64,000 nt of DNA, from NCBI RefSeq assembly GCF_000504305.1, contig NZ_KI632512.1:3412404-3476403 (forward strand). Direction: 5' to 3'. The notes below the pieces were generated by a model. The model was given only the letters and a program-made list of their open reading frames with translations. It had not been told where the DNA came from and searched no databases. Position 1 is the stretch's first letter. Each line of letters starts with the position of its first letter. Below are positions 1 to 7,761 of this stretch, one piece after another. This stretch comes from Nitratidesulfovibrio termitidis HI1. GTDB taxonomy: Bacteria > Desulfobacterota > Desulfovibrionia > Desulfovibrionales > Desulfovibrionaceae. The position numbers were made by a program, and so were the translations under genes.

Positions 1-891
1 CGGCTGGTGCACTGTCTGGACGACACCATGGGCGGCGCGCCCTGCCAGTTCGGCTTTTCGCGCCCCACGGAAACGGGCGGCGTGCATCACTACACGGCCA
101 GCACCTCGGAGGTGCGCGACGCGGGTGGCGGGCGGACCGGCGTGGTCACCGTGCTGCACGACGTGACCAGCGAACGCGAACTGGACCGCATGAAAAACGA
201 GTTCCTGACCACCGCCGCGCATGAGTTGCGCACCCCGCTCACCACCATCCTGGGGTTTTCGGAACTGCTGGTCACCGGCGACGACATACCCCCCGTGGAG
301 CAGCGCCAGTACCTTGGCTACATCAACGAGCAGGCCACGCTGGTTACCGGCATCGTGGCGGACCTGCTGGACATTTCACGCATCGAGATGGGCCAGGGCT
401 TCAGCCTCAAGCGCAGGCCCTGCGACCTGGTGGCCCTGATCCGCCGCAAGGTGGCCGCGCACATCGTGGGCACGCGCCGCCATTCGTTCCGGCTGCTGCT
501 GCCCGAAACCCCGGTCCCCGCCGTGGTGGATGCGGACAAGGTGGCCCAGGTGCTCGACAACGTGCTGAGCAACGCCGTCAAGTATTCCCCCGGCGGCGGC
601 GTGGTGGAGGTGCGGCTGCGCCCCGGCCAGGGCGCGCACGAGGTCAGCGTGCGCGACAACGGCATGGGCATGAGCCCGGAACAGCTTTCACGGGTGTTCG
701 AGAAGTTCTATCGGGGAGATGCCTCGAATACCGGCATACCCGGCACGGGCCTGGGCATGAGCATCGTGAAGTATCTCATAGAGGCGCATGGCGGCGAGGT
801 GGCGGTGGAAAGCGCCAAGGACGTGGGCACCACCGTGCGCTTTACCTTGCCGACCGGGGGTAACGGGGCGAACGGGTCGAACGGAATATGA
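1..891 (+). CDS. Sensor histidine kinase, C-terminal part (5' end outside window)
   Basis: The reading frame is open from the first base, so the N-terminus lies upstream. What is visible is the end of a PAS-like sensor region, then a HisKA dimerisation helix with H-box AAHELRTPLTTILGF, then a HATPase domain with N-box NVLSNAVKYSPGGG, G1 box DNGMGM and G2 box GTGLGMSIVK. All catalytic motifs are intact, so it should autophosphorylate and pass phosphate to a response regulator. The receiver at 2851 is a candidate partner by proximity only. No membrane segment is visible in the part present. The C-terminus is a short Gly/Asn-rich tail. The input signal cannot be judged from this fragment. Confidence 0.93.
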   Translation, partial: RLVHCLDDTMGGAPCQFGFSRPTETGGVHHYTASTSEVRDAGGGRTGVVTVLHDVTSERELDRMKNEFLTTAAHELRTPLTTILGFSELLVTGDDIPPVEQRQYLGYINEQATLVTGIVADLLDISRIEMGQGFSLKRRPCDLVALIRRKVAAHIVGTRRHSFRLLLPETPVPAVVDADKVAQVLDNVLSNAVKYSPGGGVVEVRLRPGQGAHEVSVRDNGMGMSPEQLSRVFEKFYRGDASNTGIPGTGLGMSIVKYLIEAHGGEVAVESAKDVGTTVRFTLPTGGNGANGSNGI

Positions 892-957
892 GCGGGCATG
901 AGCCACGGGAGTCCAGGATACTTGGGGACTGGGGCCGCATGCCCCGAAGGAGACGCC

Positions 958-2775
958 ATGACCGGCGAACGTGAGCGGCGTGGAGCATTCGGCATCAAGG
1001 CCAAGATCATGGCCATCGCCATCCTGGGGCCCGTGTGCATCGCGGGCGTCATGGCCGTGCAGCGCATCGGCGACATTCGCGAGGGCGCGCACGAGGCCAT
1101 CCTGCAACAGAGCCGGGCCGTGGTGCTGATGGCCGAGGCCGCGCGCGACGAGATGTCGCGCAAGCTGGAGAGCGGACTGATACGCCCGTTCGCGGAACTG
1201 CCGCCCGACAAGGTGGTGGGTGCGGTGCCGGTGATCACCGCCATCAAGATGGCCAGGGTCAACGCCGAAAAGCTGGGCTACGAATTCCGCGTGCCCAAGA
1301 TGCACCCCCGCAATCAGGCCAACGAACCCACGGACGTGGAGCGGAAGGTGCTGGACCAGCTTGCGTCCTCCGGCCAGCAGGAACTGGTCCTGCGCGAGCC
1401 GGACCACATCCGGTATTTCCGGGCCATCAAGCTGACGCGCGAATGCCTGTTCTGCCACGGAGACCCCAAGGGCGAGCGCGACGTGGTGGGCGGCATCAAG
1501 GAAGGCTGGCGCGAGGGCGAGGTGCACGGCGCGTTCGAGATCATTTCGTCGCTGGACGCGGTGAACGCCCAGGTGCGCCTGGCCGCCCTGACCGTGGCGG
1601 GCTGGGCGCTGGGCATCGTGATGGTGGTGGTGGCCTGCGCCTGGCTGCTGGCCAGCCGGTCCATCGCACGACCGTTGCAGCGCATCCGCGACGTGGCCGG
1701 GCAGGTGGCCTCCGGCGACCTGACGGCGGATGTCGAGATAGCCAGCCGGGACGAGGTGGGCAGCGTGGCCGAGGCCATTCGCACCATGACCGGCAACCTG
1801 CGCCGGGTCATCGGCGAGGTGATGGAAACCACCCACGGCGTCACGGCGGGCAGCCGTGAACTGTCCGAGACGGCGGTGAACATGGCCCAGGGCGCCACGG
1901 AGCAGGCCAGCGCGGTGGAAGAGGTGTCCGCCTCGGTGGAACAGATGACTTCGAACATCCAGCAGAATGCCGAGAACGCGGCCGAGACCGACCGCATCGC
2001 CCTGCGCTCGGCAGAGGACGCCCGCGAGGGCGGCCAGGCCGTGGCGCAGACCGTGCGGGCCATGAAGACCATCGCGGAAAAGATATCCATCGTGCAGGAA
2101 ATCGCCCGGCAGACCAACCTGTTGGCCCTCAACGCAGCCATTGAGGCGGCCCGGGCGGGCGAGCACGGCAAGGGCTTTGCCGTGGTGGCCTCCGAGGTGC
2201 GCAAACTGGCCGAGCGCAGCGGCACGGCGGCGGCGGAGATCGGCGAGCTGTCGTCGTCCAGCGTGGCCCTGGCCGAGCGCGCGGGCAGCATGCTGGGCAC
2301 GCTGGTGCCCAGCATCCAGAAGACGGCGGAGCTGGTGCAGGAGATCGCGGCGGGCAGCAAGGAACAGAGCGTGGGCGCGGAGCAGATCAACAAGGCCGTG
2401 CAGCAGCTCGATTCGGTGATCCAGCAGAACGCCTCGGCCTCGGAAATGATGGCCGCCACGTCGGAGGAACTGGCCGGGCAGGCCACGCAGCTGGCCCAGA
2501 CCGTGGCCTTCTTCCGGCTGCCTGGGGGCGGCGGTGCGCCGCCCCTGTCCGTGGCCAGGACAGGGCCGTCCGGCATGTCTGGTCAGCCGGGGCCGTCTGG
2601 CCTGCCGGGCCGCAAGGGCGGCCCGGAGATACGCCGCCCGCAGCGGGACCACCCGCACGTCGCCATCACCGAGGATGGACTGCATGGCGAACGTCCCGCC
2701 AGGGCGGGACAGCCCGGCGTGACCCTGGACCTTGACGAGGCGGCCACGTCCGACGCCGACTTCGAACGGTACTGA
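958..2775 (+). CDS. Methyl-accepting chemotaxis protein with periplasmic haem-type (Tll0287-like) sensor
   Basis: A chemoreceptor of 605 residues. I chose the ATG at 958 because AAGGAGACGCC precedes it and the hydrophobic helix begins about 14 residues later; an in-frame ATG at 898 lacks a ribosome site. Order: TM1 about 14-34; periplasmic domain about 35-205 with a c-type haem motif CLFCH (C163, C166, H167), as in DUF3365/Tll0287-like domains; TM2 about 207-230; HAMP; MCP signalling coiled coil with the hairpin-tip stretch [21 protein letters not shown]. The C-terminal 60 residues are Gly/Pro/Arg-rich and not part of the conserved domain. A covalently bound haem suggests sensing of redox potential or a small gas; that role is inference. 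It sits between a kinase and a response regulator on the same strand. Confidence 0.93.
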   Translation: MTGERERRGAFGIKAKIMAIAILGPVCIAGVMAVQRIGDIREGAHEAILQQSRAVVLMAEAARDEMSRKLESGLIRPFAELPPDKVVGAVPVITAIKMARVNAEKLGYEFRVPKMHPRNQANEPTDVERKVLDQLASSGQQELVLREPDHIRYFRAIKLTRECLFCHGDPKGERDVVGGIKEGWREGEVHGAFEIISSLDAVNAQVRLAALTVAGWALGIVMVVVACAWLLASRSIARPLQRIRDVAGQVASGDLTADVEIASRDEVGSVAEAIRTMTGNLRRVIGEVMETTHGVTAGSRELSETAVNMAQGATEQASAVEEVSASVEQMTSNIQQNAENAAETDRIALRSAEDAREGGQAVAQTVRAMKTIAEKISIVQEIARQTNLLALNAAIEAARAGEHGKGFAVVASEVRKLAERSGTAAAEIGELSSSSVALAERAGSMLGTLVPSIQKTAELVQEIAAGSKEQSVGAEQINKAVQQLDSVIQQNASASEMMAATSEELAGQATQLAQTVAFFRLPGGGGAPPLSVARTGPSGMSGQPGPSGLPGRKGGPEIRRPQRDHPHVAITEDGLHGERPARAGQPGVTLDLDEAATSDADFERY

Positions 2776-2850
2776 TGCCCGCTGGCCCGGAACCGCCTGT
2801 GCTTTTCCGGGCCGACACCCCGAATCTGCCGCATGCAAGGGGGATGTGCC

Positions 2851-3216
2851 ATGAAACGGATACTCATCGCCGAGGACCAGTACGAGGTGCGTGAACTGGT
2901 GCAGGCCACGTTGCGAATAGGCAACTATCAGATATTGCAGGCCGAGAATGGTTTGCAGGCGGTGGAGATGGCCCGCCTGCATCGCCCGGACCTGATCCTG
3001 ATGGATGTGATGATGCCCGGCGAGATCGACGGGTTGGAAGCCACCCGGCGCATCCGGGCCGACCCGGTCACGGCGGGGTGCCGGATCATCATGCTGACCG
3101 CCAAGGGCCAGACCCAGGACCGTGAAGAGGGGCTGCGCGCCGGTGCCGACGACTACTTTCCCAAGCCGTTCAGCCCGCTGGCACTGATCCGCAAGATCGA
3201 GGAGTTTCTGGGATGA
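2851..3216 (+). CDS. Single-domain response regulator (CheY-like receiver)
   Basis: A 121-residue stand-alone receiver domain. The acidic pocket is E8-D9, the phospho-acceptor is D52 in LILMDVMMPG, the conserved Thr lies in MLTAKGQ and the Lys in FPKPF. No output domain follows, so it must act by protein contact or phosphotransfer. The ATG at 2851 is used because AAGGGGGATGT lies just upstream; an in-frame ATG at 2833 has none. Its TGA overlaps the ATG of the next kinase gene (ATGA at 3213-3216), which indicates translational coupling and makes that kinase its most likely partner. Confidence 0.93.
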   Translation: MKRILIAEDQYEVRELVQATLRIGNYQILQAENGLQAVEMARLHRPDLILMDVMMPGEIDGLEATRRIRADPVTAGCRIIMLTAKGQTQDREEGLRAGADDYFPKPFSPLALIRKIEEFLG

Positions 3217-4805
3217 ACGGTGCGCGCGAAGGGACACTCCCTGAACATCCGGAACATCCGGAATCTCAGGATTGCCCGGTCTCCCCGGCCTCCCCAGGCT
3301 CCAGGGAACCCAGGGGCGTGCGCCCCGCCGTGCGTCCTGACGTGCGCCCCGCCGTGCACCCCGCCGTGCACGCTGACGCCGGGCCTGGCGCCAGGCCCGG
3401 CATCCCCAAGGACGACGGCCTCACGGGACAGGATGCGGCGCGGGCGCCGGATGGTCCCCCCTTTCGCCCGTCCGATTTCGCGGGGCTGGCCGAGTGCGGC
3501 GAGGTGTCCATGCAGACGGTGCGCTACGCCGAAGACCTGGCGGCGCTGTACACCGTGGAGCGGGCCCAGCGCGCGGAATTGCAGGCTGTCAACGAACGGC
3601 TGCGCGCGATCATCGATTCCATGGCCGACGGCATGCTTACGGTGGACGCGGCGGGCATGGCGGTTGCCGTGAACACGGCGGCCTGCGCCATGCTGGATCG
3701 TCCTCCGGCAGAACTGGAGGGGCGACCGCTGGTGGAATTGCTGGGCGAGGCGGGCGCGGCGGCGGTGTTGCCCGGGAGCGGGCACGGAGCCGACGCCTCC
3801 GGCGGCGCGGGGGCGGGCGGGGAGTCCGGGCCGTACATGCCTGAGCAGGACATGTACGGGGCGCGGGTGGTGGAACTGGATCTGCCCTCGCCCGAAGGCG
3901 TGGCCCGGCGGGTGGTGCGGGTGGCCACCTCGCCCATGCGCGACGGTGGCCGGGTGCTGGTGCTGCACGACATCAGCATGCAGCGCCGGGTGCAGCATCT
4001 GAAACAGGATTTCCTGGCCATCATCTCGCACGAGATGCGCACCCCGCTCAACGGTATCCTGGGGCTGGGGGACGTGCTGCTGGACGAGGCGCGCCGCCGG
4101 GGCGATTCCGACGCCGAGGAACTGCTGGGCCACCTGTTGCAGGCCGCGCGGCGCATGCACGCCATGGTGCGCGAGGTGGTGCGCTTTGCCGAGGTGCAGG
4201 GAGGCCGCGTGGAGGCTGCGGACGCGCCCGTGGAAGTATGCCGGGTGCTGGCCGGGGTGCTGGAGGAACTTTCCACCTTTGCCGCCGCGCATGGCGTGGT
4301 GCTGGGGCCGATGCCCATGTGCGGGGTGTCGGTGACGGTGCGCGGCAACGCGGGGCTGCTGCGTGAACTGTTCCTGCACGTGGTGCACAATGCCATTCGC
4401 TTCAACCGGCAGGGCGGCATGGTGACCCTGCGCTGTCGCCCTTCGCGTGACATGGACGGACCCGGCGGGCCGAATGGGGCAGAGGCCCAAGGAAGGCCGG
4501 GTGGTGCGGACGGGCCGGGGTGCGCGGCCCGCGAAGTGGTGGTGGAAGTGGCGGACACGGGCATGGGCATCGGCGCGCAGGAGCGCGAGCGGGTGTTCGA
4601 AAGTTTTTATCAGGCACAGGGGTACATGACGCGCAACCGCGAAGGGCTGGGCATCGGGCTTACCCTGGCCCGGGCCATCGCCCGCCTGCACGGGGGAGAG
4701 GTCACCCTGTCCAGCGAGGTGGGCCGGGGCACCACGGTGTCGGTACGCCTGCCTGCCTGTGTGGGGGCGCATGGTGCGCCCGCACGGGAAGCGACGACCG
4801 GATGA
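3213..4805 (+). CDS. PAS-type soluble sensor histidine kinase
   Basis: A 530-residue kinase that starts inside the stop codon of the preceding receiver (ATGA overlap). The first 95 residues are Pro/Ala-rich with short repeats such as VRPAVHP and look disordered. A coiled stretch and a PAS domain (about 120-260) follow, then HisKA (SHEMRTPLNGILGLGD, about 272) and HATPase with HVVHNAIRFNRQGG, ADTGMGIG and GLGIGLTLARAIARLHGG. There is no transmembrane segment, so the input is cytoplasmic. A Gly/Pro insertion (DMDGPGGPNGAEAQGRPGG) separates the N and G1 boxes, longer than usual. Coupling to the receiver gene suggests the two form one phosphorelay. Confidence 0.9.
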   Translation: MNGAREGTLPEHPEHPESQDCPVSPASPGSREPRGVRPAVRPDVRPAVHPAVHADAGPGARPGIPKDDGLTGQDAARAPDGPPFRPSDFAGLAECGEVSMQTVRYAEDLAALYTVERAQRAELQAVNERLRAIIDSMADGMLTVDAAGMAVAVNTAACAMLDRPPAELEGRPLVELLGEAGAAAVLPGSGHGADASGGAGAGGESGPYMPEQDMYGARVVELDLPSPEGVARRVVRVATSPMRDGGRVLVLHDISMQRRVQHLKQDFLAIISHEMRTPLNGILGLGDVLLDEARRRGDSDAEELLGHLLQAARRMHAMVREVVRFAEVQGGRVEAADAPVEVCRVLAGVLEELSTFAAAHGVVLGPMPMCGVSVTVRGNAGLLRELFLHVVHNAIRFNRQGGMVTLRCRPSRDMDGPGGPNGAEAQGRPGGADGPGCAAREVVVEVADTGMGIGAQERERVFESFYQAQGYMTRNREGLGIGLTLARAIARLHGGEVTLSSEVGRGTTVSVRLPACVGAHGAPAREATTG

Positions 4806-5055
4806 CGTTTGGGGCGCGGCCGCATGCATGGGTGCCCCCCCATGCGTGCGGGCCGTTCGCCCACTCCGGGGCAGGACGGCGGACGGGGGGTTCGCCGTGC
4901 GGCCCACCCGCCCCGGAGTTGACCACCCCCCCCACCCCGGGCCGCGCCGGGTCCCGCGCGAGCGCACGCTCGAAGCCCGGCGCGGCCACAGGGAAGACGG
5001 GCGAGACCACCACGGCCCGGCCACGGGCAGAGGACGCACAGCACGGGAGGACGGC

Positions 5056-5868
5056 ATGGCGCAAGACACCACGCACGATGATTCACGGTATCCCGAACGG
5101 AAACCTCCTGACGAGGCGGCGGAAGAGGCCTGCCTGGCCATGGAGGAAACGCGCGAGCAACTGCGCCTGGCCCACGGGCAGTTGCGCGCCTTCGCCGACG
5201 ACCTGGGGCGTACCGTGCTCGACCTGCGCGCCTCGCGCGCGGAACTGGAGCGCTCGTACCTCGATACCCTGAACCGGCTCACCCTGGCCGCCGCCTACAA
5301 GGACGACGACACCGGCGATCACATCCTGCGCATGGCCTTCTACAGCGAAGGCATAGCCGCCGCGCTGGGCATGCACGCCGACGGGCTGCGCGACCTGCGC
5401 GTGGCCGCGCCCATGCACGACGTGGGCAAGATCGGCACGCCCGACGCCATCCTGCTGAAGCCGGGCAGGCTCACGCCGGAGGAGTTCACGGTGATGCAGC
5501 AGCACGCCGTCATCGGCGAGAAGATACTGTCGGCCTCGTCGTCGCGGGTGGTGCGCATTGCCGCCTCCATCGCGGGCACCCACCACGAACGCTGGGACGG
5601 CGGCGGTTATCCGCGCGGCCTTTCGGGCGAAGCCATTCCGCTTGAAGGACGCATCGTGGCCGTGGCCGACGTGTTCGACGCGCTGACCAGCAAGCGGCCC
5701 TACAAACCCGCCTTCGAATTCGACAAGGCCCTCGGCATCATGCGTGAAGGGCGGGGCAGCCACTTCGATCCCCGGCCGCTGGACGCCTTTCTGGAAATAG
5801 CGGGGGATCTGTGGGCCGCGCGGGAGGGGGTAAGTTCCACCCTGCGCACGGGTGAGCACGCCGGGTGA
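5056..5868 (+). CDS. HD-GYP domain cyclic-di-GMP phosphodiesterase
   Basis: A 270-residue cytoplasmic protein. The ATG at 5056 follows GGGAGGACGGC; the frame is open further upstream, but that stretch reads as low-complexity Pro/Arg sequence. Residues 20-75 are a coiled coil. The HD-GYP domain runs from about 80 to 255 with the metal pair HD (121-122, in MHDVGKIGTPD), HHERWDGGGYP (GYP at 183-185) and IVAVADVFDALTSKRPYK. All metal and signature residues are present, so hydrolysis of c-di-GMP is expected. No receiver or sensor domain is fused; the coiled coil may link it to a partner from the upstream kinase cluster. The gene stands 250 bp beyond the kinase gene. Confidence 0.93.
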   Translation: MAQDTTHDDSRYPERKPPDEAAEEACLAMEETREQLRLAHGQLRAFADDLGRTVLDLRASRAELERSYLDTLNRLTLAAAYKDDDTGDHILRMAFYSEGIAAALGMHADGLRDLRVAAPMHDVGKIGTPDAILLKPGRLTPEEFTVMQQHAVIGEKILSASSSRVVRIAASIAGTHHERWDGGGYPRGLSGEAIPLEGRIVAVADVFDALTSKRPYKPAFEFDKALGIMREGRGSHFDPRPLDAFLEIAGDLWAAREGVSSTLRTGEHAG

Positions 5869-6147
5869 AAGGCCTGTTCATGTGGATCGGGCGAATCGGG
5901 CTGTGCGGCTGCACGTGGTGCGCGAAGAATTGTTTCATGCAGTTTCTCTTGCGGAACATTGTTTCGGATTGAAAACATCCAGGATGAGAATGATCCAATA
6001 CAGCGGCGCTTCAGTGGGCACGTCGCAATGTCGGAGTGTGCCGATTTTGACTAATGGTGTTGAAGGGCGAGCGGGCATGGTGTAGGTGTACCGCAGCGGA
6101 CGGGGTGCAACATCGCGCGCCGCCGCAACGGGAGACCCTGAAACAGC
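5869..6147. other. Intergenic gap before the first rrf2-type gene
   Basis: No gene is supported here. The stretch around 5935-6065 is locally AT-richer than its neighbours and probably holds the promoter of the Rrf2 gene at 6148. I could not pick out a convincing -35/-10 pair. Confidence 0.5.
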
Positions 6148-6606
6148 ATGAAGCTCACCGCCAGAACGCGCTATGCGGCACGGGTGCTGGTTGCCCTTGC
6201 GGTGCACGGTACCGAGGGGCCGCTGACCACCACCGTGCTGTCGCGCCATACGGACATCAGCGTCCAGTTTCTGGAGCAGATACTCAAGGATTTGCGCCGC
6301 GCCGGGCTTACGGTCAGCGCGCGGGGGGCCATGGGCGGCCACCGGCTTGCCCTGCCGCCCGCCAGGATATCCCTGGGCACGGTGGTGCGGCTCATGGAGG
6401 GGGGCATCCGCATCGCGGAGCATTGCGAACTGCCCGCCACCCCCGGCGACAGGCTGACCTGCCTTGGCTGGACCCGCGCCGCCGATGCCGTGGAATCCGC
6501 GCTGGACTCGATTACCCTGGACGATCTGGCCAAGGGGCTGCCCGACCTGACGGACCACGACCTGCCGCATGACGGCTCTGCCCACGCGGACAGGCCGGGG
6601 GCCTGA
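6148..6606 (+). CDS. Rrf2-family transcriptional regulator
   Basis: A 152-residue winged-helix regulator of the Rrf2 family. It starts with the typical MKLTARTRYAARVLVAL, carries the recognition helix ISVQFLEQILKDLRRAGL and the wing GAMGGHRLA. A GGGAG ribosome site lies about 12 nt upstream. In IscR-like members three cysteines after the wing bind an Fe-S cluster. Here only C93 and C105 remain, so it may sense through a different ligand or an incomplete site. The family was named for a regulator beside the D. vulgaris hmc redox operon. Its proximity to tmc suggests a redox-linked role, which is inference. Confidence 0.92.
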   Translation: MKLTARTRYAARVLVALAVHGTEGPLTTTVLSRHTDISVQFLEQILKDLRRAGLTVSARGAMGGHRLALPPARISLGTVVRLMEGGIRIAEHCELPATPGDRLTCLGWTRAADAVESALDSITLDDLAKGLPDLTDHDLPHDGSAHADRPGA

Positions 6607-6677
6607 CGCTGTCCTTCGGCAGCCATCATCCTCTCTTTCCGCTGCGTCCACATTCCCCGATCTCTTTGGAAGACAAT

Positions 6678-6715
6678 GGCGTCCCGCCCGTACAGGCAGG
6701 ACGCCGTTTCATTTT
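6678..6715 (+). terminator. Intrinsic terminator after the first Rrf2 gene
   Basis: A stem GGCGTCC(C)GCC / GGC(A)GGACGCC with a short loop is followed by GTTTCATTTT. It lies about 70 nt past the stop at 6606 and separates the two rrf2-type genes. Confidence 0.75.
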
Positions 6716-7020
6716 CATGCAGCATGGCGCCCGTGATGCGGTGTGCCTTGCTGTATCCGTACCGGCGTATGCAATGTGGATTTTCAGCGTGGCAATCCGT
6801 TCAATCCGGATTGTCCTGATGGGGAGTGAATGCGTTAGCTGTGCGACGTTGTTGAATATACCATTGCGGTATGCTATGGTGCAGTGGTGCGCATGACGCA
6901 TGCACCATTTCCCGCATGCATGTGGGTGGAGTGGATGCGACGTGCGCGGACGCGGCATGGCACGGGCGTGTGGGGCTTCGTGAAGGGCCGCGAGGAGATC
7001 GCCAACCGAGGGGGCAGGGC
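6716..7020. promoter_or_regulatory. Upstream region of the second Rrf2 gene, with operator-like palindrome
   Basis: This gap has no gene. It contains the perfect inverted repeat ATACC-ATTGC-GGTAT at 6858-6872, about 150 bp before the Rrf2 start at 7021, and a second dyad ATGGTGC (6876-6882) / GCACCAT (6902-6908). The first matches the sites at 21580-21619 in the tmc/porin gap, so it is a candidate Rrf2 operator used for autoregulation (inference). Confidence 0.55.
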
Positions 7021-7761
7021 ATGCGATTGCTGACCAACAGCCGCTACGGCACGCGGATGATGCTGGATATCGCCCAGCACAGCCGCCTGGGGCCGGTGCT
7101 GATGCGCGACGTGGCGCGCCGGCTGGATGTATCGCAGAAGTATCTGGAAAAGATCAGCCGATCGCTGAAAGAGGCAGGCCTGCTGGTAAGCCAGCGCGGG
7201 CCCAATGGCGGGCATCGCCTGGGGCGCGCGCCCGACGACATTTCCGTGGGCGACGTGGTGCGCGTGCTGGAAGGCGGTGCGGAAATGGTGGGGTGCGGTC
7301 GCGACGAAGAAAACTGCAGCCATGCCCCCGGCTGCCTCACGCGCATGGTCTGGAAGGAGTGCAGCCGGGCCATGTTCGCCCGGCTGGACGCCATTACCTT
7401 TGGAGAATTGTTGCGCTACGTGGACCAGGGGGTGAAGTTCGGCGACTGGTGCCCCGGCACCGTGGCCGAGCACCGCCGGGAGGCGGAGCGGGAACTGCGC
7501 GTCCTGAAAGGGCTTGCGGAACCGGCGGGCATGGCAGAACCGGCGGGCATGGCAGAATCGGCGGACGGCGGCTGGCAGGCGGCGGCGTGTGACGCTGCCA
7601 GTGCCGCCCAGCCCATCCAGTCTGCCCCATCTGCCACATCTGGGTTGTCCGCGCGGCCCGGAATGTCCGGCCCGCGACGGGTATCGGAGCCGTGCGAACC
7701 GGAAGGTCCGGCGGGTATGGACGGGCCAGCCGGACCGGAGAACCCGGGCGATCCGGCATGA
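7021..7761 (+). CDS. Rrf2-family regulator with Fe-S type cysteine triad
   Basis: A 246-residue protein; the ATG at 7021 follows GAGGGGGCAGGGC. The winged-helix part covers about 1-85 (recognition helix VSQKYLEKISRSLKEAG, wing GPNGGHRLG). It is followed by C92, C99 and C105 in GCGRDEENCSHAPGC, close to the spacing of the Fe-S ligands of IscR, so redox or Fe-S sensing is likely. The last 95 residues are an unusual Ala/Gly/Pro/Ser-rich tail with a repeated PAGMAE unit, absent from normal 150-residue family members. The stop overlaps the next ATG (ATGA at 7758), coupling it to the haem-type kinase and implying a shared operon. Confidence 0.92.
   Translation: MRLLTNSRYGTRMMLDIAQHSRLGPVLMRDVARRLDVSQKYLEKISRSLKEAGLLVSQRGPNGGHRLGRAPDDISVGDVVRVLEGGAEMVGCGRDEENCSHAPGCLTRMVWKECSRAMFARLDAITFGELLRYVDQGVKFGDWCPGTVAEHRREAERELRVLKGLAEPAGMAEPAGMAESADGGWQAAACDAASAAQPIQSAPSATSGLSARPGMSGPRRVSEPCEPEGPAGMDGPAGPENPGDPA

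Noticed and set aside
688-3237. Very long minus-strand open frame (849 codons) opposite the chemoreceptor and receiver genes
   Set aside because: It is a GC-driven shadow: His/Gly/Ala/Arg-rich with no domain, no ribosome site, and fully covered by well-supported genes on the other strand. Similar long antisense frames elsewhere were dropped for the same reason.
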